64,000 nt of DNA, taken from NCBI RefSeq assembly GCF_029633865.1, contig NC_079221.1, forward strand, positions 4,378,409 to 4,442,408, written 5' to 3'. Position 1 is the stretch's first letter; each line of letters opens with the position of its first letter. The stretch is from Lampris incognitus (lineage: Eukaryota > Chordata > Actinopteri > Lampriformes > Lampridae). Positions 22,770 to 34,700 of this stretch are shown here, piece by piece. The notes under the pieces were generated by a model. The model saw only the letters and a list, made by a program, of their open reading frames with translations, had not been told where the DNA came from and did not search any database. The position numbers and the translations under genes are program-made.

Positions 22770-23390
22770 AATGCTCAGAATCATCTGAAATGCCGAGAAA
22801 AGTGGTTTTTAGCCATTTTTAGATACATGCATATTTTGCATAATTATGCATAATTATTATAATGTTCTACTATTTTTCTGGTCCTCTCTGGAACAATACC
22901 TACCACCTCCAAAAATAAAGAGGATCATAAGTGCATTTTTGCAAAAATGCATTTATTTTGCATTATGTCAAAACATTTTGAGTCCCAGAAAAAAAAATTT
23001 TTATAGGTGAAAAAAATCAAAGATGCTCAGAATCATCTGAAATGCCGAGAAAAGTGGTTTTTAGCCATTTTTGGAAAATGCATATTTTGCATAATTATGC
23101 ATAATTATTTTAATTTTCTGCTATTTTTCTGGTCCTCTCTGGAACAATACCTACCACCTCAAAAAATAAAGAGGATCATAAGTGCATTTTTGCAAAAAAT
23201 GCATATTATTTTGCATAATGCCAAAACATTTGTAAGTCCCAGAATTTTTTTTTATAGGTGAAAAAAATCAAAGATGCTCAGAAACATCTGAAATGCCGAG
23301 AAAAGTGTTTTTTAGCCATTTTTAGAAAATTTCATATTTTGCATATTTATGCATAATTAATTATGCATAATTTTCTGCTATTTTTTATAG
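22770..23390. repeat. AT-rich tandem satellite, ~250-bp unit, 2.5 copies
   Basis: Two full units and one partial unit start ATGCTCAGAATCATCTGAAA at 22770, 23023 and 23273. Each holds a TGCATAATTATGCATAATTA-type palindrome and AAGTGCATTTTTGCAAAAA. The first two units are more than 90% alike by eye. Confidence 0.9.
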
Positions 23391-23599
23391 GTGCCCCCGA
23401 TCATCCCCAATAACCTCCAAAAAGAGTCAAGGCCCCAAGTGCTTTAGTTTGGCCGTTTATAGACTCCCGCACAGACACACACCACACACCGGACACACAT
23501 TGTGACAATACAGGAGTAGATTGCAAAACCACTAACCCACATCTATAACACGTCCTTTCAATCTGCTGAAGCGCCAAGCAACATGAAAACCGCAGAAGC

Positions 23600-24186
23600 C
23601 AAACCTTTTATATTAAACCGGAGACAGACGCCAATTTAAAAACTACAGACCGATTTCATTATTGTCACAATTCTCCAAAATATTGGAAAAACTAGTTGCT
23701 GTTAGACAAATTCATTAAGCACAATCTGTTGACCAACAGCCAGTACGGGTTTCGACCAAACAGATCCACGTCTCTGGCGCTCATTGAATTAATTGAAGAA
23801 ATAACCAATTACAGACAACAAAACAACAAAAGAAAAGAGTTTGCTGTGGGAATATTTATAGATCTAACAAAAGCTTTTGACACTATTGATCACAATAGAT
23901 TAGCAGTAGCGAATTCAGGGGGGCAGCCGGGAACCGCCGCAGCCGAGGTTCCCGGGTTAACCAGGGCTGCCCCCCCCTTGAATTCGCCACAATAGATGAA
24001 TTGGAAAGGTGTGGTATCACAGGGGTGGGGGTGCAGAACTGGCTAATAGGCTATTTAAGTAAAAGGCAGCAGTTTGTAAAGATAGGTGAACATAAATCGT
24101 TATATTACCTGTGGTGTACCCCAGGGGTCGATTTTAGGCCCAAAACTGTTCATTCTGTACTTAAATGATATATGCAAGATGTCAAA
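23600..24186 (+). mobile_element. LINE reverse-transcriptase fragment (CR1/L2/Jockey-like), twice interrupted
   Basis: Reads NYRPISLLSQFSKILEKLV, then QYGFRPNRSTSLALIELIEE and FIDLTKAFDTIDHNRL. After an 86-bp insertion it continues DELERCGITGVGVQNWLIGY. The fragment ends where hAT copy 4 begins. No endonuclease part is present. Confidence 0.75.
23901..23986. repeat. 86-bp palindromic insertion derived from LTR ends
   Basis: Both sides carry the GAATTC...GGGGGGCAGCC terminal motif of the tRNA-like LTR family in inverted orientation. It splits the LINE RT, and the 10-bp CACAATAGAT occurs on both sides (23891-23900, 23987-23996). Fossil fragment. Confidence 0.6.
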
Positions 24187-25129
24187 CCGGACCCCCTGCG
24201 TGTTTTTGATCTACCCTGAGGACCCCTCCACCTGATCTTGGGGGAGGGGGGTTGCAATTTGATAGAAACAGTAGAAACTGCATTTTAAATTGCATTATAG
24301 CATTTATTCACTCTTTGGGGCAAAAATAAGAGCTTTCAGTAGTAACTTTCAGATATGTGTAACAAAACAGAATATGTATTCAGTAACTTTCAGATATATG
24401 TAACAACACAGAATTCTTATGCAGTAACTTTCAGATATATGTAACAAAACAGAATATATATTCAGTAACTTTCAGATATATGTAACAAAACAGAATATGT
24501 ATTCAGTAACTTTCAGATATATGTAACAAAACAGAATATGTATTCAGTAACTTTCAGATACATGTAACAAAACAGAATATGTATTCAGTAACTTTCAGAT
24601 ATATGTAACAACACAGAATATGTCTTCAGTAACTTTCAGATATGTGTAACAAAACAGAATATGTATTCAGTAACTTTCAGATATATGTAACAAAACAGAA
24701 TATGTATTCAGTAACTTTCAGATATATGTAACAAAACAGAATATGTAATCAGTAACTTTCAGATATATGTAACAAAACAGAATATGTATTCAGTAACTTT
24801 CAGATATATGTAACAAAACAGAATATGTATTCAGTAACTTTCAGATATGTGTAACAACACAATTTTTATGCAGTAACTTTTAACAATGCAAACGGGAGCG
24901 AGATCTCTTATTAAAATACAATAAATTACACTTGTGAAACAGATGTAATTAGAGAAAAAAGTCCTGTTACCCTTTATAGTTTAGGTAGATAAAGGTCTCG
25001 GTCACATTTGAGTAAAATTTCTATTTCTATAAATGTCATAGGATCTTTTTTTTAAAGATATTTTACGGACCCCTTGCAATTACACCACGGACCACTAGGG
25101 GTCCGCGGACCCCCGGTTGAGAAACACTG
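24187..25129 (+). mobile_element. hAT element with 41-bp minisatellite, copy 4 (~13 units), 5' truncated
   Basis: Lacks the first bases of the 5' terminus but has the complete 3' end (GGTTGAGAAACACTG). The internal array has about thirteen 41-bp units (24340-24875) with scattered point differences. Confidence 0.88.
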
Positions 25130-25440
25130 CCCTAACCGACCCTACATCCGCAAGTTCCCCCCTGACGCCTTCTCCCTCTTCTGGCTTTCAAGTCCTCTCG
25201 CGTCCTCGCGTTCGCTTCCGGTCTCGCTCTCCGACGCCATTTCCGCCATCGCGCTTCCTGTTCTTGTCGGCGACGTCAAGTTTTACTCTTCTCCACAGTG
25301 AAACGGACACATTTCCCCGACTTCCAAGTATTGTGTCGAACATCGACCCCTGTGTGTTTTCCAGTGGATTCTTCATCGGAATTTGTTTTTTAAAATAAAA
25401 TTACGGGCGTCGCCTGGCGCCCCGACACGCGGTGCTTTGT
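25130..25440 (+). other. GC-rich unassigned block with a poly(A) hexamer
   Basis: CpG-containing sequence with short overlapping ORFs and an AATAAA near 25397. I could not match it to a gene family. It may be an exonic or promoter relic. Confidence 0.3.
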
Positions 25441-25512
25441 TTTGTTACGACGCAGTGCCACCTTGTGGTGGAAGATTGCATCTCTCCAAGGCGGACAGGG
25501 GGAAAAATATTT

Positions 25513-25998
25513 TGGTAACAAAAACTACACAAATGACGCCTTAGGTTAAGTATTAGTAACTACTGAAGTCGTCGTTTGTAAAGCAAGCCATGCACCAATG
25601 GTTAGTGAGTGTTAATAGATGTTTATAAATACTTATTAATACTGCAATTCATGATTAATTCATGTATAAATGTACATGTAAATAGTGTGTTAATCGTGTA
25701 CTTACACTTTCTGAAGGATCTCATGATCCTTTAGACTGTTGTGAGTCTCAATGTGCTGCTGGCCTTTCAGTCTCATGTGTATATGCTAGCTAGTCCTCAC
25801 TTTAGATGAGCTCTTACAAAATACTTCACTGACAACTAGTAACTACCTGAATTAATCATGAATTGCAGTATTAATAAGTATTTATAAACATCTATTAACA
25901 CTAACCATTGGTGCATGCCTTGCTTTACAAATGATGAATTCAGTGGTTACTAATACTTAACTAGTGCTTCATTTGTGTAGTTATTATAAAGTGTTACT
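25513..25998. mobile_element. Long palindromic MITE
   Basis: Arms of about 200 bp: GTAACA...ACTACACAAATGA at the left and TCATTTGTGTAGTTATTATA...GTGTTAC at the right. Internal blocks are mirrored (CACCAATGGTTAGTG / CACTAACCATTGGTG; TTATTAATACTGCAATTCAT and its complement). The family was not assigned. Confidence 0.85.
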
Positions 25999-26639
25999 GA
26001 TCTTTCTGTTTCTATTTAACTATGTGCCTTGAATTGGATACCAACACTGAGTGCTGAGCAGTCATTTCGCCTATGTCGTTTTCCTCTTTTTGTAATATGA
26101 TACATATAGTATTTGATTGTAGCCTAAACAAGGCTAATATAAGGGGTCATATAACGAGGGGCATATTGACTAGGGACTTCTAGTTGTACAAAACAGATGG
26201 GCTGTGTTCTCAGTTGCAGCAGTATGAGAGGGCCATGGTTGCTATGTTAACAGAGAATGAGAATACTAATGGAGCTGAAAGGATGCATTTGTTTGCATAA
26301 GAGTTCTGTCCCTAGAGTTTAGGCGGTGGCTGCTGTTTAAACTAATAAAAGGAATTGTCCTGTGAAATATCTACTGTATAAACAGTCATCCTGTAAACTC
26401 TTAAAATTCTGAGTTCTCATGGCTCCCGTGCCACTTTATTTTACACCACGTGGATTTAAACCCTAGAGTCTACAAGTGCGGCCACACTCTGTGAAATGAT
26501 TTATGACTCCAGGTAGAGATATAAAGCAGTCTTTGATGTAAAAAGGAGAGAGAATATTGTGTTCGTTGCTTAACTGAAGAGCTTTGGCCAGGGAAGTCGC
26601 TGCCCCCCCCCCCCAAAAAAGAAAGAACTTTAGGTGGAC
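25999..26639. other. Upstream region of the g6pc2 relic
   Basis: No exon or named repeat seen. This is where the g6pc2 promoter would have been. No intact TATA plus start codon could be identified. Confidence 0.35.
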
Positions 26640-27087
26640 ATTATCTACAGCAGTGGAGCCCTCCTTATACAGCACCTCCAGAAAACTATAAGGACTACTA
26701 CTATGACTTCCTTGACATGATATGCACCCCAGTAGCATCTACTCCATCTATTGCCCTCTCTGGTTCCACTGGTACCAAAATGATCTGGGTGGCAGTTATT
26801 GGTGTATGGTTCGAATCTCATTTTTAAATGGTAAGTCGTCTTTGATGTTGTTGTGTTTTATATTCACGTGACATACCAACTTCATTTTATTTTGTATTTT
26901 TTTGCAAAAGTATCTCTTAAATCAATTTTGATTTTTCTTAGGATTCTGTTTGGTCACTGATCTTACTGGTGGGTATGGGAAACTCACCTTTACCATAATG
27001 ACTCACGACCACATCTGGGACAATTTTACATTACCTGTGAAACCAGGTTAGTGTTATGCATATATTACCTTTCATCAGCTGGCAGTG

Positions 27088-27091
27088 TCTA

Positions 27092-27145
<54 letters not shown>

Positions 27146-30100
27146 TTGGCTGCTCCCGTTAGGGGGCGCCACAGCGGACCATCCGTTTCCATCTCTTCCT
27201 GTCCTCTGCATCGTCCTCTGTCACACCAGCCACCTGCATGTCCTCCCTCACCACATCCATAAACCTCCTCTTTGGCCTTCCTCTTCTCCTCTTCCCTGGC
27301 AGCTCCATATTCAGCATCCTTCTCCCAATATACCCAGCATCTCTCCTCCACACATGTCCAAACCATCTCCATCTTGCCTCTCTTGCTTTGTCTCCAAACC
27401 ATCCAACCTGAGCTGTCCCTCTAATATACTCGTTCCTAATCCTGTCCTTCTTCATCACTCCCAATGAAAATATTATCTTCACCTCTGCCACCTCCACCTC
27501 CACCGCCTGTCTTTTCATTAGTGCCACTGTCTCCAAACCATACAACATAGCTGGTCTCACAACCGTATTGAAAACCTTCCCTTTAACTCTTGCTGGTACC
27601 CTTCTGTCACACATCACTCCGGATACTCTTCTCCACCCACTCCACCCTGCCTGCACTCTCTTCTTCACCTCTCTTCTGCACTCCCCATTACTTTGTACAG
27701 TTGACCCCAAGTATTTCAACTCATACGCCTTCATCACCTCCACTCCTTGCATCCTCACCATTCCACTGTCCTCCCTCTCATTCATGCATAGGTATTCCAT
27801 TTTGCTCCAACTTATGTTCATTCTTCTCTCCAGTTTACACCTCCACCTCTCCAGGCTCACCTCCACCTGCAACCTACTCTCGCTACAGATCACAATGTCA
27901 TCCGCAAACATCATCGTCCATGGAGACTCCTGCCTGATCTCGCCCGTCAACCTGTCCATCACCATTGGAAACAAGAAAGGGCTCAGAACCGATCCTTGAT
28001 GTAATCCCACCTCCACCTTGAACCCATCTGTCATTCCAACCGCACACCTCACCACTGTCACACTGCCCTCATACATATCCTGCACCACTCCTACATACTT
28101 CTCTGCAACTCCCGACTTCCTCATACAATACCACACCTCCTCTCTCGGCACCCTGTCGTATGCTTTCTCTAAATCCACAAAGACACAATGTAACTCCTTC
28201 TGACCTTCTCTATACTTCTCCATCAACATTCTCAAAGTAAACATCACATCTGTGGTGCTCTTTCCTGGCATGAAACCATACTGCTGCTCGCTGATCATCA
28301 CCTCTCCTCTTAACCTAGCTTCTATTACTCTTTCCCATATCTTCATGCTGTGGCTGATCAACTTTATACCTCTGTAGTTGCTACAGTTCTGCACATCACC
28401 CTTGTTCTTGAAAATTGGTACCAGTAGGTTTCTTCTCCACTCCTCAGGCATCCTCTCACTTTCCAGGATTGTGTTAAACAATCTAGTTAAAAACTCCACT
28501 GCCATCTCTCCTAAACACCTCCATGCCTCCACAGGTATGTCATCAGGACCAACTGCTTTTCCACTCTTCATCCTCTTCATAGCTGCCCTCACTTCCTCCT
28601 TGCTAATCCGCTGAACTTCCTGATTCACTATCCCCACATCATCCAACCTTCTCTCGATCTCATTTTCTTCATTCATCAGCCCCTCAAAGTACTCCTTCCA
28701 CCTTCTTAGCACACTCTCCTCGCTTGTCAGCACATTTCCATCTCTATCCTTCATCACCCTAACTTGCTACACATCCTTCCTAGCTTGGTCCCTCTGTCTA
28801 GCCAATCGGTACAAGTCCTTTTGTCCTTCCTTAGTGTCTAATCTGTCATACAACTCACCATACGCCTTTTCCACCTCTCTCTTTGCTTTACGCTGCATCT
28901 CCTTGTACTCCTGTCTACTTTCTTCATCTCTCTGACTATCTCACTTCTTCTTTGCCAACCTCTTCCTCTGTATACTTTGCTGTAATTCCTCGTTCCACCA
29001 CCGAGTCTCATTGTCTTCCTTCCTCTGTCCTGATGACACACCAAGTACCTTCCTAGCTGTCTCCCTCACTATTTCTGCAGTGGTTGTCCAGCCATCTGGC
29101 AACTCTTCACTACCACCCAGTGCCTGTCTTAACTCCTGCCTGAACTCCACACAACAGTCTTCCTTCTTCAACTTCCACTATTTGATCCTCGGCTCTGCCT
29201 TCACTCGCTTCCTCTTCTTGGTCTCCAAAGTCATCCTACAGACCACCATCCGATGCTGCCTAGCTACGTTCTCCCCTGTCACCACCTTGCAGTCTCCAAT
29301 CCCTTTTAGATGGCGCCTTCTACATAAGATATAGTCCACCTGTTTGCACTTTCCTCCACTCTTGTACGTCACCCTGTGTTCCTCCCTCTTCTTGAAATAT
29401 GTATTCACCACAGATTTCCCTCCTTTTCGCAAAATCCACCACCATCTGTCCTTCCACATTTCTCTCCTTGACACCATACCTTCCCATCACCTCCTCATCA
29501 CCTCTGTTTCCTTCACCAACATGCCCATTGAAGTCCGCTCCAATCACCACTCTCTCCTCCTTGGGTACCCTCTCCACCACTTCATCCAACTCACTCCAGA
29601 ATTCTTCTTTCTCTTCCATCTCACACCCAACTTGCGGGGGCATATGTGCTGATAACATTCAGCAATACACCTTCGATTTCCAGCTTCATACTCATCACTC
29701 TGTCTGACACTCTCTTCACCTCCAGCACGCTCTTGACATACTCTTCCTTCAGAATTACCCCTACCCCATTACTCCTCCCATTCACACCATGGTAGTAGAG
29801 TTTGAACCCACCTCCGATGTTCCTGGCCTTACTCCCCTTCCAGCTGGTCTCTTGCACACACAGTATGCCTACCTTTCTTCTTTCCATCATATCAGCCAGC
29901 TCTCTCCCTTTACCAGTCATAGTGCCAACATTCAAGGTTCCAACTCTCACTTCACACTCCTACCCTTCCTCCTCTCCCGCTGCCTCCAGACATGCCTTCC
30001 CCCTCTTCTTCTCCTTCACCCAACAGTAGCATAGTTTCCACCCGCACCCTGCTGGCCAACAGTATTGTGGCGGTCATTAGTAACCCAAGCCTCGGCCGAT

Positions 30101-30256
30101 CCGGTATGGAAATCTGACTTATGATCCACATATTTGATTTGGAAAAGATTTTACGCCGGATGCCCTTCCTGACGCAACCCTCCCCATTTATCCGGGCTTG
30201 GGACCGGCACTAAGAATGCACTGGCTTGTGCATCCTCAGTGGCTGGGTTGTGGGAT
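27088..30256 (-). mobile_element. RTE-clade LINE, nearly full length, in intron 2 of the dead g6pc2
   Basis: On the minus strand an apurinic endonuclease region (29178-29950: TLNVGTMTGKGRELADMM, VQETSWKG, IGADFNGHVG) is followed by reverse transcriptase (28757 to 27159, one 532-codon frame). RT landmarks are NYRGIKLIS, QYGFMPGKST, FVDLEKAYDRVPR, LHQGSVLSP and FADD. The C-terminal part has RRRGRPKRRFMDVV. The 3' end is GCGCCCCCTAACGGGAGCAG followed by an (AGT)n microsatellite tail at 27090-27142, typical of RTE elements. The endonuclease and linker part (28.76-29.95 kb) is broken by frameshifts and at least one stop. Possible target-site copies, CATCAgCtGGCAGTG at 27071 and CATCAaCcGGCAGTG at 30257, differ at two bases, which suggests a moderately old insertion. 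Confidence 0.85.
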
Positions 30257-31228
30257 GCATCAACCGGCAGTGCGTTTGTGAAAAATAACATGGCATGGTC
30301 TGAAGTTATCCCATCTGGTGATGCAATGGGCTCGCCATGTGTGGTATTTGATGGCCACTTCAAACCTTAATTTCACCAGGCCTACCAAGGACAACTCTGT
30401 CCATGGCTTTCAGAGGTGGGCAATCATGTTGTTTGGTCTCGATATTCCTATTTGTTCTGAATTTTTCTCATTTGGTCCTGATTATTGGTGCCTTTTTGGG
30501 TCATTCAAATAAGTGTTTGCATCTCAAAGATTTCCATTGCAACACATTTCCTACATCAGGTTATCCTTGGTGTTTTAACTTTTAACTTCCATATTTTTAC
30601 TACAAAATTCACAAGTTATCTTTTTTTTTGTGATGCCCTCTGGTAGATATAGGCATAATTTGCATGCTCTTCTTCCTTACATTTCTTAAGTATGCTAGTT
30701 ATTGAGTTGTTTGCTCACATCCCCTCAATCCACACTGCAAGTTAGGTGTACCTCCAGACGAATATTTTTCTTTTTTTTTCCTTTTGCCATTTGCCTTTAT
30801 TTGCTCTTGAAACTGATGGAAATTGATGTGTTGTGGTTCATGCTTAAAGCAAAGCCATGGTGTGCTAACCCAGACTGGAACGCCATTTAGTAGTGTGATG
30901 AGAAACCTGGGGGCCTTACTTAGTCTGGACCTGAGATGTTTGTTGACAGTTGCAAAGGGGAGAATGGTTACAAGACAAGTTTAAACTAATGTGTGTTACA
31001 GCAACTCTCACCTCTCTGCAGCTTTATAATTTCATAAAAGTCCCAACTCACAGTGAAGTTTTGATTTACACGCTATCACCCTGAGAGTGTTTTAATTCCT
31101 CTTAGTGTGGTTGCCCCTAGTTCCTTACTGTGTTCACTTACTGATAGGGTATGAAGACAGGAAACTAAATTAAGTTTGGTTGCAATTTATTCTCATTTTA
31201 TTATGCGCAAGCCCTCTATTCATCCTTA

Positions 31229-31234
31229 TTTATT
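31229..31234 (-). terminator. Candidate abcb11 poly(A) signal (AATAAA)
   Basis: Canonical minus-strand hexamer about 530 nt downstream of the abcb11 stop codon. A second one lies at 31202-31197. Both fall at the 3' edge of the g6pc2 relic, which is convergent with abcb11. Confidence 0.35.
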
Positions 31235-31761
31235 CCTAGTTAGATTAAGGTTTTTGGTTCAAAATATATTAAAAAAATGTCTCTCAATAAAACAGTGGGC
31301 ACATGATGGAGAAAAAAACCACGTCACGGCATTTTGTGGCTTCTGCTAATTTAACACTATCAGGGTTGATCAAGGACACTGCAAAGACGAGACGTCATTG
31401 TACGCCTCGCTCTGAAACGAATGCAGTACATTCCTGTTACTGTTCTATGCTAAAACCACCACGTGTTAAACGACAACAGCTAAAAATGTTCATTGTAGTT
31501 GAAAAAGAAAATCTTGTTCGGACACATTTAAAAAGCCTTCTAAATTAAAATCAAAATAACTACATGAACTCATAAACAAATAGAAATATTTGCTCTCAGT
31601 GCACAAATTAGGAAGATTCTCTAAGTGTATATTATTTGGGAGAATGAGGATGATAACAACAACAAGAATTATAATATTGATATCAATCATATTAATTATA
31701 TAACACACACTTGGACCTCATGCCCATAAAAAGTCCTTGCTAAGGCCTACCTTGCTAAGGC

Positions 31762-34700
31762 CTAGCTTAGAGGAGCCCCTGTTGTGACCAATTTAAAATA
31801 AGCACCCTTCTTAGCCATGAGTTCGTCGTGGGTGCCCTTCTCTATGATAACTCCCTGAGACATCACTGCTATGATATCAGCAGTCTGGATAGTGGACAGT
31901 CGGTGGGCGATGACGACGCAGGTTCGTCCATTTCGGGCTTCATCCAGAGCGTCTTGGACAGTCTGTGGGAAAACAGAAAACAAAGGCTTTTTATTCCCCT
32001 CCCCCCTTTTCTCCCAGTTGTACATAGCCCATTACCCCACTCTTCCGAGCCATCCCGGTCGCTGCTCCACCCCCTCTGCTGATCCGGGGAGGGCTGCAGA
32101 CTACCACATGCCTCCTCTGATACATGTGGAGTCGCCAGCTTCTTCTTTTCACCTGACAGTGAGGTGTTTCACCGGGGGGACGTAGCGCATGGGAGGATCA
32201 CGCTATTCCCCCCAGTTTCCCTTCCCCCCCCGAACAAGCGCCCCGACCGACCAGAGGAGGCACTAGTGCAGCGACCAGGACACATACCTACATCCGGCTT
32301 CCCACCCGCAGACATGGCCAATTGTGTCCGTAGGGACGCCCGACCAAGCCAGAGGTAACGCGAGGATTCAAACCGGTGATCCCTGTGTTGGTAGGCAACG
32401 GAATAGAATCGGAAAACGTGACTTGCCGTTTGAAAATCGGCTGAAGGAGGGTGTCTTTGATAATTTATCTATACAGACGGGTGACAAATTTAAGGAATAA
32501 CCAACATAAAAGTGTCTCAGAAAGGAGCTGGGCCACCACGAGCCTCCAGAACGGCTTCAATGCTCCTTGTCATAGATTCTACAAGTCTCTGAACTCTACT
32601 GGAGGGACGGAACACCATTCTTCCAAAAGATATTCCCTCGTTTGGTGTTTTGATGACGGTGGTGCAGAGCACTGTCTACCACGTCGGTCCAAAATATCCC
32701 ATATGTGTTCAATTGGGTTGAGATCTGGTGACTGTGAAGGCCATAGCATATGATTTACATAATTTTCATCCTCATCAAACCATTCAGTGACCCCTTGTGC
32801 CCTGTGGATGGGCACATTGTCATCCTAGAAGAGACCACTCCCATCAGGATAGAAATGTCTCAGAATAACTTTCTATTGATTTACAGTGACCCTTCCCTCT
32901 AACCGTACAAGTGGACCCAAACCATGCCAGGAAAAATTCTCCCCACAGCATAACAGAGCCCCCGGACCCCCTCACCGTTGGGGTCAAGTGTTTAGGTCTT
33001 TCCTTTAATTTGTCATCTGTCTGTATATCATGTATATGGTAGGCCACTACGACATATTGGTATTGGGTACCTTTTCACTTTCACAATCAAGGGCAGAGGT
33101 GGCTTCATCAAGCAGAAGTATCCTGGGGTTCCTGACAATGGCCCGGGCAATGGCAATGCGTTGTTTCTGTCCTCTAGACAGCTGAGACCCCTGGGAACCA
33201 ACTTGAGTCTCGTATTTCTGTCAGTTAGAAGTGCATCGATGGGAAATTACATCAGAAATGCTGTCGAACTGTACAAACAAAATTGCATGTTTTATACTTT
33301 TCTTTATATCGTTTATTGTTAAATTGATAGGTCTTAGATTGTGTCACATGAAAGGTTATAAATAATGTTTCCAACATGGTTTTTGTCTTTCTGGACAACT
33401 CACATCTGGCAGAGCCATCACAAAGTCATGGAGATAGGCTTTCTTAGCAGCGTCAACAATCTCCTCCATGCCAATGCTGCGTGTGTTGTCTCCATACCGT
33501 ATATTCTCAGCGATGCTGCAGTCAAACAGCACTGGCTCCTGGGACACTATGCCAATCTGAGCCCGCAGGAAGGGCACGCTAATTTTCGGAGATGGGCAAC
33601 CATCAATCAGCTGAACGTGAAAGTGAAAACTATTCGTTAATTGGCTCTTCTTTTGAGTAAAACATTTTATGATTAGCAAAAATCAAATGATAAAAGTGTA
33701 AATCGGTGTACAAACCACTTCCCCCTCATCAGGATCATAGAACCTCTCCAGCAGTTGAACACTGGTACTTTTCCCACAGCCGCTGCTACCTACAAATGCC
33801 AAAGTCTGTCCAGGCGTCACAGTCACCGTCAGCCCGTTCAGCACCTGGCTATCTGGCCGTGTTGGATAGGTGAACTTACAGTTGACAAACTGCACTTTAC
33901 CTTCAAAGCTGTCCTAGAGATGGAAGATAAAGCTAAATCATATACAAAGTAAATAATGATCATGACATCACCAAATACTTTGTTTTTTTTGGGGGGGGGG
34001 GGTTAAACCACTCTTCTGAGCCGTCCCAGTCGTTGCTCCACCCCCTCTGCCGATCCAGGGAGGGCTGCAGACTGCCACGTGCCTCCTCACATGTGGAGTC
34101 ACCAGCCGCTTCTTTTCACCTGACAGTGAGGAGTTTCGCCAGGGGGACGTAGCGCATGGGAGGATCACGCTACCCCCCCCCCCGGTTCCCCCTCCCCCCT
34201 GAACAGGCGCCCCGACTGACCAGAGGAGGCGCTAGTGCAGCAACCAGGACACATACCCACATCCGGCTTCCCACCCGCAGGCATGGTCAATTGTGTCTGT
34301 AGGGATGCCTGACCAAGCTGGAGGTAACACGGGATTTGAACCGCGGATCCCCATGTTGGTAGGCAACAGAATAGACCACCACGCCACCCGGACGCCCACT
34401 TTACTATGTTTTGATCACTCTTGTTCACGGTGAACACATTTCACCTACCCATTTCTTTCCATCTGCGTGGCTTATGCTGATTTTAGGAATCCGATCCAGT
34501 AGTTTGAAAATCTGTGCAGCAGCAGTCTTGGCTTTGGCATAATCCGGGGTGAAGGAAGAAGCTTTCCCAAGAGCTGTGGCACCAACAACTAAGACTGAAA
34601 TTACTCTTGAGGAGCAATAAGGAATAACATTAGTTCAGTTCCCTTTGACTGCGCCGCTGCAAACCAAAACATCTGAATACAGATCAGTAGAGCTGATTGG

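Larger units (their letters stand above)
26640..31291 (+). pseudogene. g6pc2: g6pc2 (glucose-6-phosphatase catalytic subunit 2) unitary pseudogene
   Basis: It lies in the ancestral slot between spc25 and abcb11, with introns retained, so it is not a retrocopy. Recognisable exons: 1 ~26640-26830 (WVAVIG; FKW split across the intron), 2 26942-27046 (ILFG...YWWV...TCET), 3 ~30309-30413 (PSG-D-AMG; VWYLMATSNL), 4 ~30447-30562 (VCISKISIATHFLHQV), 5 ~30694-31178 (FAHIPSIHTAS; FPFAICLYLLLK; PYC). Splice signals remain at exons 1, 2 and others. Decay: several frameshifts in exons 1, 3, 4 and 5; TGA replacing the catalytic Arg of FGQRP (Arg83 of G6PC1); His of PSGH changed to Asp; stops in exon 5. The His176 equivalent (THFLHQ) survives. 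An RTE LINE occupies intron 2. A relic AATAAA lies at 31286-31291. Confidence 0.88.
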
